Shown here piece after piece: positions 32,501 through 43,046 of a stretch of 64,000 nt of DNA. Both the position numbers and the translations under genes were made by a program. Every line of letters begins with the position of its first letter. The first letter of the stretch is position 1. The notes under the pieces were generated by a model that saw only the letters and a list, made by a program, of their open reading frames with translations, was not told the DNA's origin and did no database searches. The stretch lies in the NCBI GenBank assembly GCA_019426215.1, contig CM033393.1:24120591-24184590 (forward strand), written 5' to 3'. This stretch comes from Buddleja alternifolia (taxonomy: Eukaryota; Streptophyta; Magnoliopsida; Lamiales; Scrophulariaceae).

Positions 32501-34630
32501 GCCTTAATTCACCCACCAAATAGGTTAGCCTTCCCTCACATGCACTCGTTTTTGATTCCCTACCCAAGTGTTTGACGTTGACAAGCCTTAGAACATGTTC
32601 ACACAACCCATACACTATTTATTTTCTTTCCCAAGAAAATACACGAAAGACAATTTCTTGGGGCGTGCACACCATAATCAGGCAGCTCATGGATGAATAT
32701 GTAAAGCATACAAAATAGTGCATTTGACAACTCTCAACTGCTGGAGAATTCAGCCAAACCTATGCTAACACCTGCCCGGCAACTTCCTTCCACTTGTCGT
32801 GCACAAAATCTAGCCTTCCCTGTGCATTTGTCGAGCAGTTGCCTTGGATAAGACTGCCAACAACTGCTCGTACAGGTCCCTCACATAGCACGACGCCCGC
32901 CCATCACATCTGTGCTACCCGCTCGCAACACTCGTCCATCGGGTCATTCGTCACGCACCGTTAGCATGCTGGTACCCATACCGCATGCCTCACCTGTCAA
33001 GTGTCGTGTCGCACACATCGTCCTGCCTGTGTGCGCCACGCAGCACTCGCTCAACTGATGAGTAGCACCAACATGTTCCTCACCATGTCGTGCCAAAGTC
33101 GCAACACTTGTCCTCACATTGCCACAACCTTGTCTTGTCTCTGCCCACTCCGTATTTGTCCCTAGTCAAGTTCCCACAATTGCCCGCATTGTGTCCACAT
33201 ATGTTTACCGAGTGTCAACAACTGTGCCGTGTGCTGCCAAATAGTCCGTGTCACGGTACCAACACGGCAACACCTAACCAGCCCATCGTGCCGCCCAGCC
33301 GGTGCCCGTTGTTCTGCTTGGCACGTAGGCTTGATGTGCCAAGTTCACCCGACATCTCAAGGAGCTAACACACACCTACAAGGAAAATGTCACCTTAATC
33401 ATCAACCAACCAGGCATGAAAATATGCCTGAGAGCTAGATAGTGTATTTTGCTGCAGGTGTTGAAATATTTCCTATCCAAGTGTTTTGTGTGAAAGCTTA
33501 GTATTTTGCGTGTTATTTAATATTTCTACCTTTACCTTGCTCAAATATTAGAACTTACATGAGTCATGTTATTTAAATATTTCCTTACTTCCCGCTGCGC
33601 ATACTTAATACCGATAATATCTTATGATGTGGTTCTGTCAACATTAAGCAGATAGAATATGATCCCAGGATTATTAGTTTCAGACAACTACTTGACGTCT
33701 TTTGGAGTAGTCATGATTCTAGGCAAGTATTTGGGCAAGGTCCGGACGTTGGAAATCAGTACAGGTACCAGTTTTCACCTCCAGCAATTCCCTCATACAT
33801 AAGTGCGCACAAATTACTTGTACAACCTTCAAAAAGAAGTGATCCTGAAATAGTAAATCACTTTACCTAATCAGGTCTATAATCTTTACAAATGGAACTG
33901 AAGAATCCAGGTTTGCCACCCTCAGCAAAGAAAGAGAGCAAACACGGTCAAGGAACAGTGTAGTTACAACTCAAATCCAACCATTAGGAACATTTTATCC
34001 TGCAGAGCCTGAACACCAGGTTTGTTATTTCTTACCTTGTTTTCAAGATAAAAATATGAAGCTTGTCTTAGTCATTGCTCATAAGTAGTCTTTGAGATTT
34101 GTATACTGTGAAAATAAAGGGTGGGTTTTTGCATTGAATGGGATTTTGAACATGCCTGAAGTTCCATTTTAAGCATGCTTTCCAATGTGGCACTTCCTGT
34201 GTACTCTTTTATTCAGGATTATGATGCAAGTTTAGTTGCTTTTCACAAGGAACAGATTATAAAAGTATTTAAAGTAGGAATCAGGTTCTAACTTTGACAG
34301 GACAACAGGGGAGCTTAGATCTTCATCTTTTTAAAACATCTCCGTTCTAATTGGCTTCCTTCAGTTCAGAACTGATGTTAACATGTTTTAAGATCATAGG
34401 CTAACAACAAACTTGTTTGCTGACTTCTGTAGAAATTTGAGCTGAAACGGAATCCGTTTCTTCTTCAATTGATTGGGAACTTGGCAGAAGAGGAGCTTGA
34501 GAGGTCTAGCCTGGCAACAAAGCTCAACGGTTATGCAGCAGAGCTTTGTCCAGGTAGGATGCAGAAGCAGATTGATGCCAAGATCAACGACATTATAAGA
34601 AAAGGTTGGCCCATCCTCAAGGAGATTTAG
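26533..34630 (+). CDS. MSRA5: MsrA5-type peptide methionine sulfoxide reductase-like protein, secretory
   Basis: Four exons: 26533-26793, 33652-33764, 33875-34019, 34433-34630, all GT-AG and in frame, 238 residues. Residues 1-about 22 are a signal peptide (MKVSVLVVSIIISWVANSAV). MsrA core: LGSFWRSEAAFGCLDGVVRT (42-61), AGYAGG, NPEYRSLGDHAECVQ, DVFWSSHDSRQVFGQGPDVG and NQYRSIIFTN. The C-terminus FELKRNPFLLQLIGN...LNGYAAELCP matches the MSRA5 group as remembered from Arabidopsis. Classical MsrA has a catalytic Cys in GCFWG; here that position is Ser44 (GSFW), as in MSRA5 proteins. Cys54, Cys62 and Cys85 remain. Expected location is the endomembrane or extracellular space; reductase activity is uncertain. 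Intron 1 is about 6.86 kb and contains nested retrotransposons, all antisense to the gene. The ATG at 26533 is the first that precedes the hydrophobic segment. Confidence 0.92.
27515..27875. repeat. Degenerate duplication within MSRA5 intron 1
   Basis: A block of about 110 bp at 27515-27625 recurs at about 27768-27875 with many substitutions. Shared words include GTTGTTACT/TTTGTTACT, AAGTTATCC, CTAATAT and TTGCTCT. Intermediate copies of TTGTATAATTGGTAT lie between. This is ancient local duplication of intron sequence. Confidence 0.5.
28409..28451. repeat. Perfect 19-bp inverted repeat with 5-nt loop
   Basis: CATTGAACTGGTTTTGTAG, loop GTTTT, then its exact complement CTACAAAACCAGTTCAATG. It sits exactly where the left LTR of the intronic gypsy element is truncated. 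Confidence 0.97.
28450..29148 (-). repeat. Left LTR of the gypsy-type element, truncated
   Basis: Aligned to the right LTR, but the first 120 bp or so are missing; the break coincides with the perfect hairpin at 28409-28451. It ends CAAGGGGCCAACA, next to the polypurine tract. Confidence 0.78.
29230..29868 (-). pseudogene. aspartic protease remnant of the gypsy-type element
   Basis: MVDTGTTHDFVVDMM is the flap-to-active-site segment with the DTG catalytic triad. Several stops follow before a basic tail (MSKARQNKKGKEGK, 29230-29484). In autonomous gypsy elements RT would come next; here the left LTR's polypurine tract follows after about 80 bp. Confidence 0.75.
29869..31269 (-). mobile_element. 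Small nested LTR element (1.4 kb, gag fragment only)
   Basis: Direct terminal repeats of about 380 bp at 29869-30248 and 30889-31269 both run TG...ACTTAATTTTACTAAAA to TTTTGTAACA. Flanks CTTAT (29864-29868) and CTTAC (31270-31274) are a 5-bp target duplication with one mismatch. On the minus strand AAAGGGGGAGGAAT precedes the left LTR as polypurine tract. The 640-bp interior (30249-30888) has a gag-like frame (30508-30885: KMMNTRLSTELEKKL, Pro/Ala-rich tail) ending near VALPTFDGTDLLG in another frame. It is a compact derivative that must borrow all enzymes. Confidence 0.85.
31270..32420 (-). pseudogene. gag remnant of the gypsy-type element
   Basis: On the minus strand 32118-32417 reads MANQSSAALRDRILELEMRS, then RRIEGFLDTSLEPSY, a typical charged N-terminus of plant gypsy gag directly after the primer site. 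About 31380-31430 reads GGFVCDGNHLIKECLKHSK, a CCHC-like knuckle that lacks its first Cys, followed by an acidic stretch and VNTLQLL before the protease. Capsid sequence between the two is broken by stops and frame changes. Confidence 0.7.
32457..33370 (-). repeat. Right LTR (5' in element sense) of the gypsy-type element, 914 bp
   Basis: Starts TGTCACAAGGGTTAACTC and ends AAGGAGCTAACA. From about 32570 it aligns with 28450-29148, sharing GTAAAGCATA(C/T)AAAAT, CCTATGCTAACAC, TTGCCTTGGATAAG and TTCACCCGA. The two copies are clearly diverged, indicating an old insertion. Confidence 0.8.
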
Positions 34631-34974
34631 TTTTGGCATTCTACCTGCCTCTCCTAGTTGATATAAAAGTAACAATACCCGTACATTGTGGCCTCATTCT
34701 GGCATATTGAGCAGCTGACAGAATCTTGTGTTTGCTGAATAGCTTAAAAATAGCCTTTGATCTGCTATTTGAGGTATAGTGTCTTTGGGGCGCGGGTTGA
34801 CTGTAAAAATTGTTCCACTTGTTTTTTCTGTTCTAAAAGAGTATAGATACTAATGAAAGTAGCAGCGGATTGGATGATTGGGTGAATCGCTACCTGTTTA
34901 TTGAATGTAACCTTGTAAGATTATGAAATGTACAACTGTTTGTTTATGTTTCCATGGAAACTCGGCAGATTGGA

Positions 34975-35172
34975 TATGCAATCAATACTTAGGCCGCAAT
35001 CCTTGTATTCCTCCCATCTCGTCTTTGGATAAGCGATTCAAACTGATCCAACACTTAACACAATACTATAGTCTATGCAATCAATACTTAGGCCGCAATC
35101 CTTGTATTCCTCCCATCTCGTCTTTGGATAAGCGATTCAAACTGATCCAACACTTAACACAATACTGTAGTC
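34975..35172. repeat. 99-bp tandem duplication downstream of MSRA5
   Basis: The unit starting TATGCAATCAATACTTAGGC occurs twice in a row. The visible differences are limited to a substitution near the end (ACTATAGTC versus ACTGTAGTC). It starts about 345 bp after the stop codon, possibly in the 3' UTR. Confidence 0.95.
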
Positions 35173-35286
35173 TATACTACATTTCCCTTTACTGTACCTT
35201 CTCTTACTCCTATTACCCTCAATTTTTACATCAACCTAGTTTGCATAATTTTCTACCCGTGATTTGTCCGACTTACATTTAATTTA

Positions 35287-35545
35287 GGGTAAATTACATG
35301 CACACCCCCTCACTTTAGTGTTAATGACCAAAACCACCTTTGACTTTTGGTAAATTACAACGAGATCCCCTCAAGGGGTCTATTTGTAAGGTTTATAGGG
35401 GGTGAAACTGTAAGAATTTTTAAATACACAGGAGGTGTAATTGTTAGAATATCTTAACATGAGGGGATTTTATGTAATTTCGAAAAAAATAGGGGGGTTT
35501 CGGTAATTTTGCACTAAAGAGAGGGGGTGTACATGCAATTTTCTC
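35287..35545. mobile_element. 259-bp Mutator-type MITE with 9-bp target duplication, copy 2
   Basis: Begins GGGTAAATTACATGCACACC and ends GTACATGCAATTTTCTC, an imperfect inverted repeat of about 35 bp. Flanks TTTAATTTA (35278-35286) and TTTAATTCA (35546-35554) match at 8 of 9 positions. It shares its interior with 22770-23004 (TTAATGACCAAAA, TAAATTACAA). A related end may be present at about 60839-60960. Confidence 0.78.
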
Positions 35546-35589
35546 TTTAATTCATATAACCGGTACTCAGATTTTGGACTTGAATCACT

Positions 35590-36238
35590 AAAACACTCTT
35601 GGAGTAACAAGATTCATTAGCCTCATAAAATGGTACAAAAAATATTTTAGTATTCAAAAAACTTTTGAAATAATTTTTTAATTAAAAAAACCCATTCCAT
35701 TAACTTTTCAGTCCAAAATCCCCTATATTTAGGGTCTATAAATTTATGGACTTAAATGTTCTTAGCCTTCTAAATTAAAAATTAATCAATTATAGTTCCG
35801 TGTAGAAATTTATATATTTAGAACTTTTATATTACAATCGTACTAATTATGATTTTATTCTTGAATTTTCAAAAAATTTAATCTTCAAAATTTTTAATAC
35901 TTTTTAAAAGTTTTAATTAAAAAAATATTATTTTTAGATAATTACCGTAGTAAAATCAAAAATAAATTATATAAAAATATTTAATATTGGAACAATTATC
36001 TATATTATACGATTCATCAATTTAAGAAATTTAAAATAAAATAATTTCATAGAAAAAATCCAGCGATCAATTCTTCACTTAATAAATGAAGGGTAATTTA
36101 ATCCAAGAAATTGTTAATCCTAACTTTTGAGTTTTTTGGAATGAAAAGTTTGTAAATTAGGTTTATGAGATTGAAAAATATCACGATGAGTTTTTTGGAT
36201 ACAAAAATTTATTTTAGGGGGATTTTAGTATTTTTCCC
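35590..36238 (-). repeat. AT-rich dispersed repeat, copy B
   Basis: Inverted relative to the copies at 7951-8440 and 58930-59340. Its right end reads GATTTTAGTATTTTTCCC, complementary to the left end of copy A. No open frame. The left boundary is not resolved. Confidence 0.45.
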
Positions 36239-36394
36239 TAAAGGATTTGTCAAATCGCATTTGGCTGATCCATACTGGAAAGTCTATTCATTTTGTTTGA
36301 TCTGTATGCATTTATTGTCTAATCTACACTAATTCATTTTCTATTATTTTGTTTTTCAAATGATAAAAGCTCATAAAAATATATGGAATATTCT

Positions 36395-39300
36395 ATGAAA
36401 TCCGTTCTCTCTCCCCTAGAGAGTGGAACCTCCCTTAGTGGAGTCTAGGTTGTGTAACCTTTCTCCACCATCTCGTCCGGTCTTTCTCTTCCCTCTCCTC
36501 TCCTCTTCTCTAGCTTCTCTCCCTTCATTCGATTAGGTTTGTCCTTTCCTGTCTCGGTTTGCTTTCCTGCTCTATTTTGCTACCTCATCTCTCTCTTACC
36601 TTCTGCCTAACTGTTCATGCTCATGGAAAACTGAAGTCCTTTTCAGATTACCCATGGCATCATCTAATATATTGCTTGGAAATCATAAGTCAACAATACA
36701 GAGTCTTTATCCCTCTTTCAAACAAATTCCCCTCCAGTTATCATCTACCCTTTGAGAGATCTGAAATTTAACAAGAAAATTTCCCTTGCACTTTCATCAA
36801 AATCATCTTCTGTTAGTGAGGGTTTTACTGCTAATGGAAAAACAATTTTGGTAAGCCTTAATAATCTCCTTCCTTTTAATCGTTTGAAAATTGTTGAAGA
36901 AGACAAAAAAACCCCTTTTTCTTTTCCTCAGCTAACTTGTCCAGATATCAGTTCTTATAATGTGGAAATGATAATTGCTGAAATTCCTAAATTGCTAGTA
37001 ATTTTACCTCTGCTACACTCATTGAAGATGGCCCTGAGGGCTACAGGAGTGTTTCATGAAATTCTTGTATTGGAATTGTCAAGGCCTAGCCCAGGCCAAG
37101 ACAATTCGAGCTCTTAGAGCTCTTTTTAGTGATCATAATCCTGATATTGTTTTCATTAGCGAAATTAAAACCTCAAATCTCCTCCCCCTCTCTTCCCTTC
37201 TCTCTTTTTTCAACTTCCAATTCTCAGAATTTGTTCATCCCATTGGCTTGGCTGGTGGGTTCGGTATGGCCTGTAAAAGTCATCTAAATCTTGAAATTTC
37301 TTTCAAAGACAAATGGTTCTTTAATGTTATTGTTAATCCTGAAAATTTAGCTCCGGTTTGGCAACTTAATGTTGTTTATGGTACTCCCTATGCATCGGAA
37401 AAATCTGAGTTTTTTGATACTTTTCAATCTATTGGTTCTGGCTGAAATGGCCCATGGCTCACTTTAGGGGATTTTAACTCTTTCCTCTCGGGCTCAGAAA
37501 AATTGGGAGGGAGGCCTTTTGCCTCTTCATCTTGTGGAGGCCTTCAAGAGATAATGGACTCTAATGGGCTCCATGATCTCGGCTTTTCGGGAAACATTTT
37601 CACGCGGTCAAACAAACGTGATGGATTAGCTAATATTCAAATCCGTCTTGATCGAGCATTGTCAAATAGTGTCTGGACTACCCTCTTTCCTAACTGTTGG
37701 GTCCAAAATCTCCCCCGATTTGCGTCGGATCATTCTCCTACTCTTGTGTCAACTTTTTGTGATTTTCCTTCGGGCCCAAACCCTTTTTGGTTCGAAGAGA
37801 TGTGGTTGCGTGAGAAGTTTTGTGGAGAGATTGTGAGACAGGCTTGGTGTCCGGTGGTGTTAGGATCCCCCCATTTTATTCTTCACTCGAAATTAAAAAA
37901 CACTTGGAAAAAACTTACTGTCTGGAATAAGACCCACTTTGGCAATATCCACCATCGTATTAAATGTGCTAAAAATGCTCTTGAAAATCTGCAGGCTAGG
38001 GACCCTACTGTGGATAATCTTGGTTTGGAAGAAGCTGTGGATAGTGAACTCGTTGAACTGTACAAGAGACTTGAAACCATATGGAAGCAAAAATCTAGAA
38101 ACCAATGGCTCCAACAAGGTGATGCTAACACGAAATTTTTCCACCTTTCCACCATTATGCATAGACGTCAGAACAAAATCATTGAGATGACTGATTCTAA
38201 TGGTAATATGGTGAGTGATTGGACAGGTATTGGTCTCCATTTCGAATCCTACTTTGTAGATTTATTAATTCGTCAAATCCAATTTTCCCAGCTGATTTAC
38301 ATCATCTTGTTACTCCTTTGATTACGGATAAGGATAATGTAATCCTCTGTGATATACCAAACCCTGATGAATAAAATCGTGTCTCTATTCTATGGTCTCT
38401 CTTAAAAACCCCGGACCTGACGGGATGCCTCCCGTCTTTTACAAAAACTTTTGGGATACTACAGGTGTCGAGTTAGTTTTATCTGTGCAACACTTTTTTA
38501 GGAGTGGTTTCCTGTTAAAAGCCAAGAATCATACTTTCATCGCTCTTATTCCAAAATGCAATAAGCCCATTTTAGCTGAACATTTTAGACCTATAAGTCT
38601 TTGTAATGTGGCATAGAAAGTGTGTTCTAATATTATCGGTTCTAGGCTTAAATTGCATCTTGATAATTTGATATCTTCTACTCAAATGGCTTTCGTTCCT
38701 AATCGTAATATTTGTGATAACTCAATTATATCCCATGAGATAATGCACTATCTTCATAATAAAAGAGGAAAAAAGGGTTTCATGGCTATCAAGGTTGACA
38801 TGGCTAAAGCTTATGACCGTGTGGAATGGTCTCTTCTTTGCTCAATCCTCGAAAGATTTGGTTTCTCCAAAAAATTTTTGCATCTCATCCACCAATGCAT
38901 GTGTACTGCTTCCTTTTCAGTGTTGATTAATGGCTCACCTTTTGGAATGATTAATCCTAGTTGGGGGATCCGGCATGGAGACCCCCTTTCACCGTATCTC
39001 TTTATTATTTATTTTGAACTTCTTTCGAGGATGCTCACTAGACTTGAAAATCTAAATTTGATTAATGGGATTAAAGTAAGTCGCAAGAGTCCTTCTTTCA
39101 CTCACTTGATGTATGCCGATGATCTTGTGATCTATTGTCAAGCTCATAGAGAGAATGCCAATATTGTCCAAAAATGCTTATCAACTTTTGAAAGTTGGTC
39201 GGGTCTCTAGATTAGTAAACCCAAGTCCGTTGTTCATTTTAGTCATAATGTTGATCCTGGGCTTAAAAGTGTTCTTATTAGCATTTTGGAAATTAAGGAA

Positions 39301-40082
39301 TGTTGTCACAAAGTTAAACACCTTGGTCTCCCCTTTTGTAAACAACAAAGCAGAACTTAGTGCTTTAATGAGTTCTGGAATCTCTTCAAAGTAAGCTTAG
39401 TGGTTGGAAGTCCAAAAATCTTTCCCAAGCGGGTAGACTCATTCTTCTTAAATCAGTTGCCCAAGCCCTTCCGGTTCATCACATGTCAAATTTTCTTCTT
39501 CCTATTCGAATTTGTGATAAGTTGGATGCTTGTATGCGTAGCTTCTTTTGGGGACATAATCCAAGCTAAAGGAAACTTTCTTTGAAATGTTGAGATGCAA
39601 TTTGCCTCCCAAAGCCTCTTGGTGCGCTCGGTCTCCGAAAAATGCATGATCTAAATCGTGCGCTTATTACCAAACTTGCTTGGAAACTTACTGAGAATGG
39701 AAATTGTCTTTGGGCTTCTCTCTTTCGGGCAAAATATCTTAAATCCTCCAATATTTTGAATTATGTGGGTCAAGGCTCAAATGCCTCCTGGACTTGGATT
39801 GATATTCTTAAATGTCGGGATGTCTTAACCAAAGGTGCTTGCTTTTAGATCTCTGCAAACTCAAAAATTTTAATGTGGCTTGAACCTTGGATTCCATCTC
39901 TTGTTGGTTTTATTCCCCCGCCCCCTATTAGCTCTCGCATTTGTGTCATTTATGTTGTGGTTGATTCTCTCATTGATGCAATTAGAAATTATTGGGATTT
40001 TGATAATATCTTAGAAACCTTTCAACCCTCAGTTGCACATGCTATTTTCAAAATTAAAATTTCATCCTCGTCGGATCCTCCG
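36395..40082 (+). mobile_element. L1-type LINE, segment 1: 5' leader, endonuclease, reverse transcriptase
   Basis: 36395-36560 is a CT-rich leader (CTCTCCCCTAGAGAGTGGAA). A recognisable ORF1 is nearly absent; 36559-37117 has only short frames. ORF2 starts at 37056 (MKFLYWNCQGLAQAKT). Endonuclease motifs SEIKT, GDFNS and SDHSP are present, so the catalytic Glu, Asp and His contexts survive. RT follows at 38392-39359 in another frame with KNPGPDGMPP, FRPISLCNV, VDMAKAYDRVEW and THLMYADDLV (catalytic YADD at about 39112). Stops at about 37443 (Trp to stop context), 38616 and 39208 and a frameshift between 38321 and 38392 inactivate it. The segment ends where a gag-only LTR element is inserted. 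Confidence 0.92.
37056..39844 (+). pseudogene. LINE ORF2 (endonuclease-RT), broken
   Basis: This is the coding core of the element at 36395-40082. Endonuclease 37056-37760, linker with QKSRNQWLQQGDANTKFFH (about 38090-38150), RT 38392-39359, and the thumb/maturase-like region with MHDLNRALITKLAWKL at 39642-39848. It would encode nicking of target DNA and target-primed reverse transcription. At least three stops and two or more frame changes are visible. Confidence 0.9.
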
Positions 40083-41978
40083 TGTAGGTCCCCGAAAGGC
40101 ATACGAAAGGGTCTAGAAGGGGGGGGGGGGGTTGAATAGACCCTAAAGTCCTTTTCGACTTCAAAAAGTTTCGTATTAAAATTTCTTTTGAACGCTTAAG
40201 GATAGTAATCACTTGACTAGTCGCTTACAAGTGTAGGCGCTTGACTAGTCGCTTACTCGAAGACTGTTTTGATAAAGTTAACTTCTACTTAGTGATTTCA
40301 ACTATTACCAAAGTAGGGTAATGTTTCAATCGCTTAATCAAGGTTAGCACAGCGGAAGTATTTTAAAGTCTTCTCTTTGAAAATGTTTTAGCGTTACAAA
40401 AGTTTTTCTTTAGTTGCTTTCCTTTTAAATAGTTTTGAACGCTCAGAGGGCTTAGCGCTTGGCGAAGCGCTTAAGTCTGTTTTGAAAGCTTAGCGTTCAC
40501 TTTTTGCAAATAGTCGCTTAACTGTTTTAAAGCCTTTAAGAGATGTAATATGCAAATGCAATGTAAATCATTAAAACAGTAAAGTGACACAAGAAATTGT
40601 AAGGTTCATTGGGTGGTGTTAATCCCAGCTACGTCCTTCTTCTTCTTTGCACTCGGAGGCAATCCACTAAAATGATCCTCAAAGAATCACACAGAATCTT
40701 CTACAAATTAGGGACAAAGGAAGCAATGGATGTGGATGACTTGAGATCCTTGGTCACACAGATTTCTTCTACAAGCCACTTCAATCCTCTACTTCTGGAA
40801 GACGATCTCGAGCTCCTTGATCATACAGACTTCAGCTTCAATGAAAATCTTCTCCAAGATGGCCTTGAGCTCCTTGATCACACAGACTTCAGCTCCAATA
40901 AAGACCTTTCTTCAACAACCTTCTCTTACTCAAAAATACTGCTTGTGGAAGTCAACAATCTTTCTCACTCAGATGAAAGGTGTTGAGGGTTTATTGTAAC
41001 AGTGTTTGTTTGATGTTGGGAAGTTCAAACAACTTGGGATATCTCAATAATAGTTTAGGGTTCTTCTTGGAAGATGTTTGAGATATCGGGTGACTGTCTG
41101 GAATGTATTTGAGAAGCTTTAAGGATATTGGAGCTTCAAGAAAGATCTTCTTCAACAAGCTTCTCTTACATAAAAATACTGCTTGTTGAAAGAATTAGCT
41201 TTCTTGAATTCCAATTGGCTATGGAGTTTGGAAGCTTTTTCTCTCAAATTATTTCTCAGCTCTCTTTCACGGTTTTGTTTTTTTTTTCTCACACACATAA
41301 AACGTTTTGCTGAAGGGTACTCTTTATAGGGTTTCTTGGGATTTGTCCGTTGGACACAATTGAGCACAAATAGTCCCTTTTCTGACATTCCTTAATTTCT
41401 GTTGAGTCCGATTTGACAGGAGCAGACTTGAACTTTGAAAAGCTGACAGTCTAGTCAAAAGGTGGCTTGTCCACAAGTCAGATCGCATTTAATGCACTTG
41501 AATTTATTTCCCGCTGGAAATAAATGACCGTTGAGGATTAGATGACTTGAGGATGTATTTCAGGTGAATCCTTTCGATGAACGCTTGAGTATCTGAGCTC
41601 TCGGTTCACACTCCTGGAATAGTCCTTTAGCGTTAGCTAGGCGCTAAGAACATTCTCTCGAACGCTTGATTCATAACTCCTGAAATAGACTCTTAAGCGT
41701 TTGACAGACGCTTAAGACAAATCTTCATCTTCACTTGACTTCAGACGCTGATCTTCAACTTCATCCTTGATAGACTCACTCAGAATTCTATCAGTGACTT
41801 GGTATTAAATACTTAGTCTAAAATCTACAAAGATAAAGATTACAAGCCTAACAAACTAATACACTTTCAAAACGCTTATACAGATATTCTATGAAAGTAT
41901 AAACTTATATTCTTTTGGGGTCTAACATGAAATCCTATCTTGTCATCATCAAAACATCTAACAATGAATTTCCTAACA
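40083..41978 (-). repeat. Left LTR of the gag-only element, 1896 bp
   Basis: Starts TGTAGGTCCCCGAAAGGC and ends GAATTTCCTAACA. A run of 12 or more G lies at about 40118-40130, followed by GTTGAATAGACCCT. The body is rich in GCGCTTAAG-like words (for example GGCTTAGCGCTTGGCGAAGC). Confidence 0.92.
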
Positions 41979-43046
41979 ATTTCCCCCTTTTTGATGATGT
42001 CAAGACCTTAACTCTTATAGCTCTTTTATAGATTAAGAGTTCAAAGAAAAGCCCAAAATAATGTAAGTTAGCGTTTTTTAGAAAGTTAGATTAGTTAGCT
42101 AAATTAAGATTAGCTTCAACAAGGTGTTTCAGCAATAAATCATTCATATATATCTGGAAGTGAAAGCATAATGATTTATACTGAAGACTCATACCTTGTT
42201 TTCTTTCTTTTCCCTTTTTACTTCCCCCTTAAACTGCTTTTCTTACCTTTTCCCCCTTCTTGGCATCATCAACTTTGTATCATCAGAGGAAAGGCTGCAG
42301 AATCTGCTTGAAGCGTTTGGTTGTTGGGAAAGTACTGCTGGCAAGCGACTCAAGGGGATTGACTTTGGAGCGCTTGGGAAGGAAGACAAATTGATGTGGG
42401 GATAATCTTTCGACCACTTCTATCGACCGCTCAACGTCCATAGTCGCATCCACGTCTGGACGGACAGTGAGAAAAAGAAATTTTCCTAGCGATTTTCACG
42501 GTCGCTTCCACGTCTGGAAGGTCAGTGAAAAATCTCTAGTGATTTCCACCACAGTTGATACCACTAGTAGATATCATTTGTTGATACCACTCGTTGGTAA
42601 ATCAACATCCAACTATATCTGTCTCTATTTCTCTTTTAAAAAATTATGCATGATTTTTATAGAAGTTTCTATTAAGTGTTGAAGAGAATGTGTTCAACGC
42701 TTAATACCACTTATTGAATGATACCACTTGTTGAAATATGATACCATTTGTTGAAAGATTTATGTTGACGCTTGAAATTAAATTCTTTTTATGTTTTGAG
42801 CGTCCAACATATCATGCAAAAAAAAAAAAATGATAAGCGTTGATGATCTATGCATATGAAAATTGTTTTTGATCATTGACGCTTACAGGTATGTTCAAGT
42901 ACAATTTTAAGGTTCCCCCTAAATTTGATAACTTGTAACATTTTGAAAAACGCTTTTAGACAACATAATAAAGTGAGTTCCCCCTAAATTATATGTCTAA
43001 TGAAAATATGATGTATAATGATTAAGCGTTTAAATAAATTGTACCT
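41979..43046. other. Non-coding interior of the gag-only element
   Basis: Between polypurine tract and gag stop, 1.07 kb without an open frame of note. It contains two copies of a segment with TCGC(A/T)TCCACGTCTGGA (about 42443 and 42508) and several copies of GATACCA(C/T)T(T/C)(G/A)TTG (42557-42750). Its position corresponds to the lost pol genes. Confidence 0.7.

Larger units (their letters stand above)
28450..33370 (-). mobile_element. Non-autonomous Ty3-gypsy-type element (gag-protease only) in MSRA5 intron 1
   Basis: Direct LTR copies lie at about 28450-29148 (truncated) and 32457-33370. Read on the minus strand, the right LTR is followed by GTTGGTACTAGAGCCC (primer-binding site), a gag start, a degenerate knuckle (FVCDGNHLIKEC) and a retroviral-type protease with MVDTGTTHDFVV (29765-29797). 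A polypurine tract (GGGGGGGCTGG) precedes the left LTR. No RT, RNase H or integrase was found, so it resembles gag-only or deleted derivatives. Stops interrupt the frames. A smaller LTR element (29869-31269) is inserted between the protease and knuckle regions. Confidence 0.82.

Noticed and set aside
28485..33438. Numerous short frames in MSRA5 intron 1 that might be exons
   Set aside because: They fall in LTRs and gag/protease remnants of retrotransposons; MSRA5 reads cleanly from exon 1 to 33652 without them.
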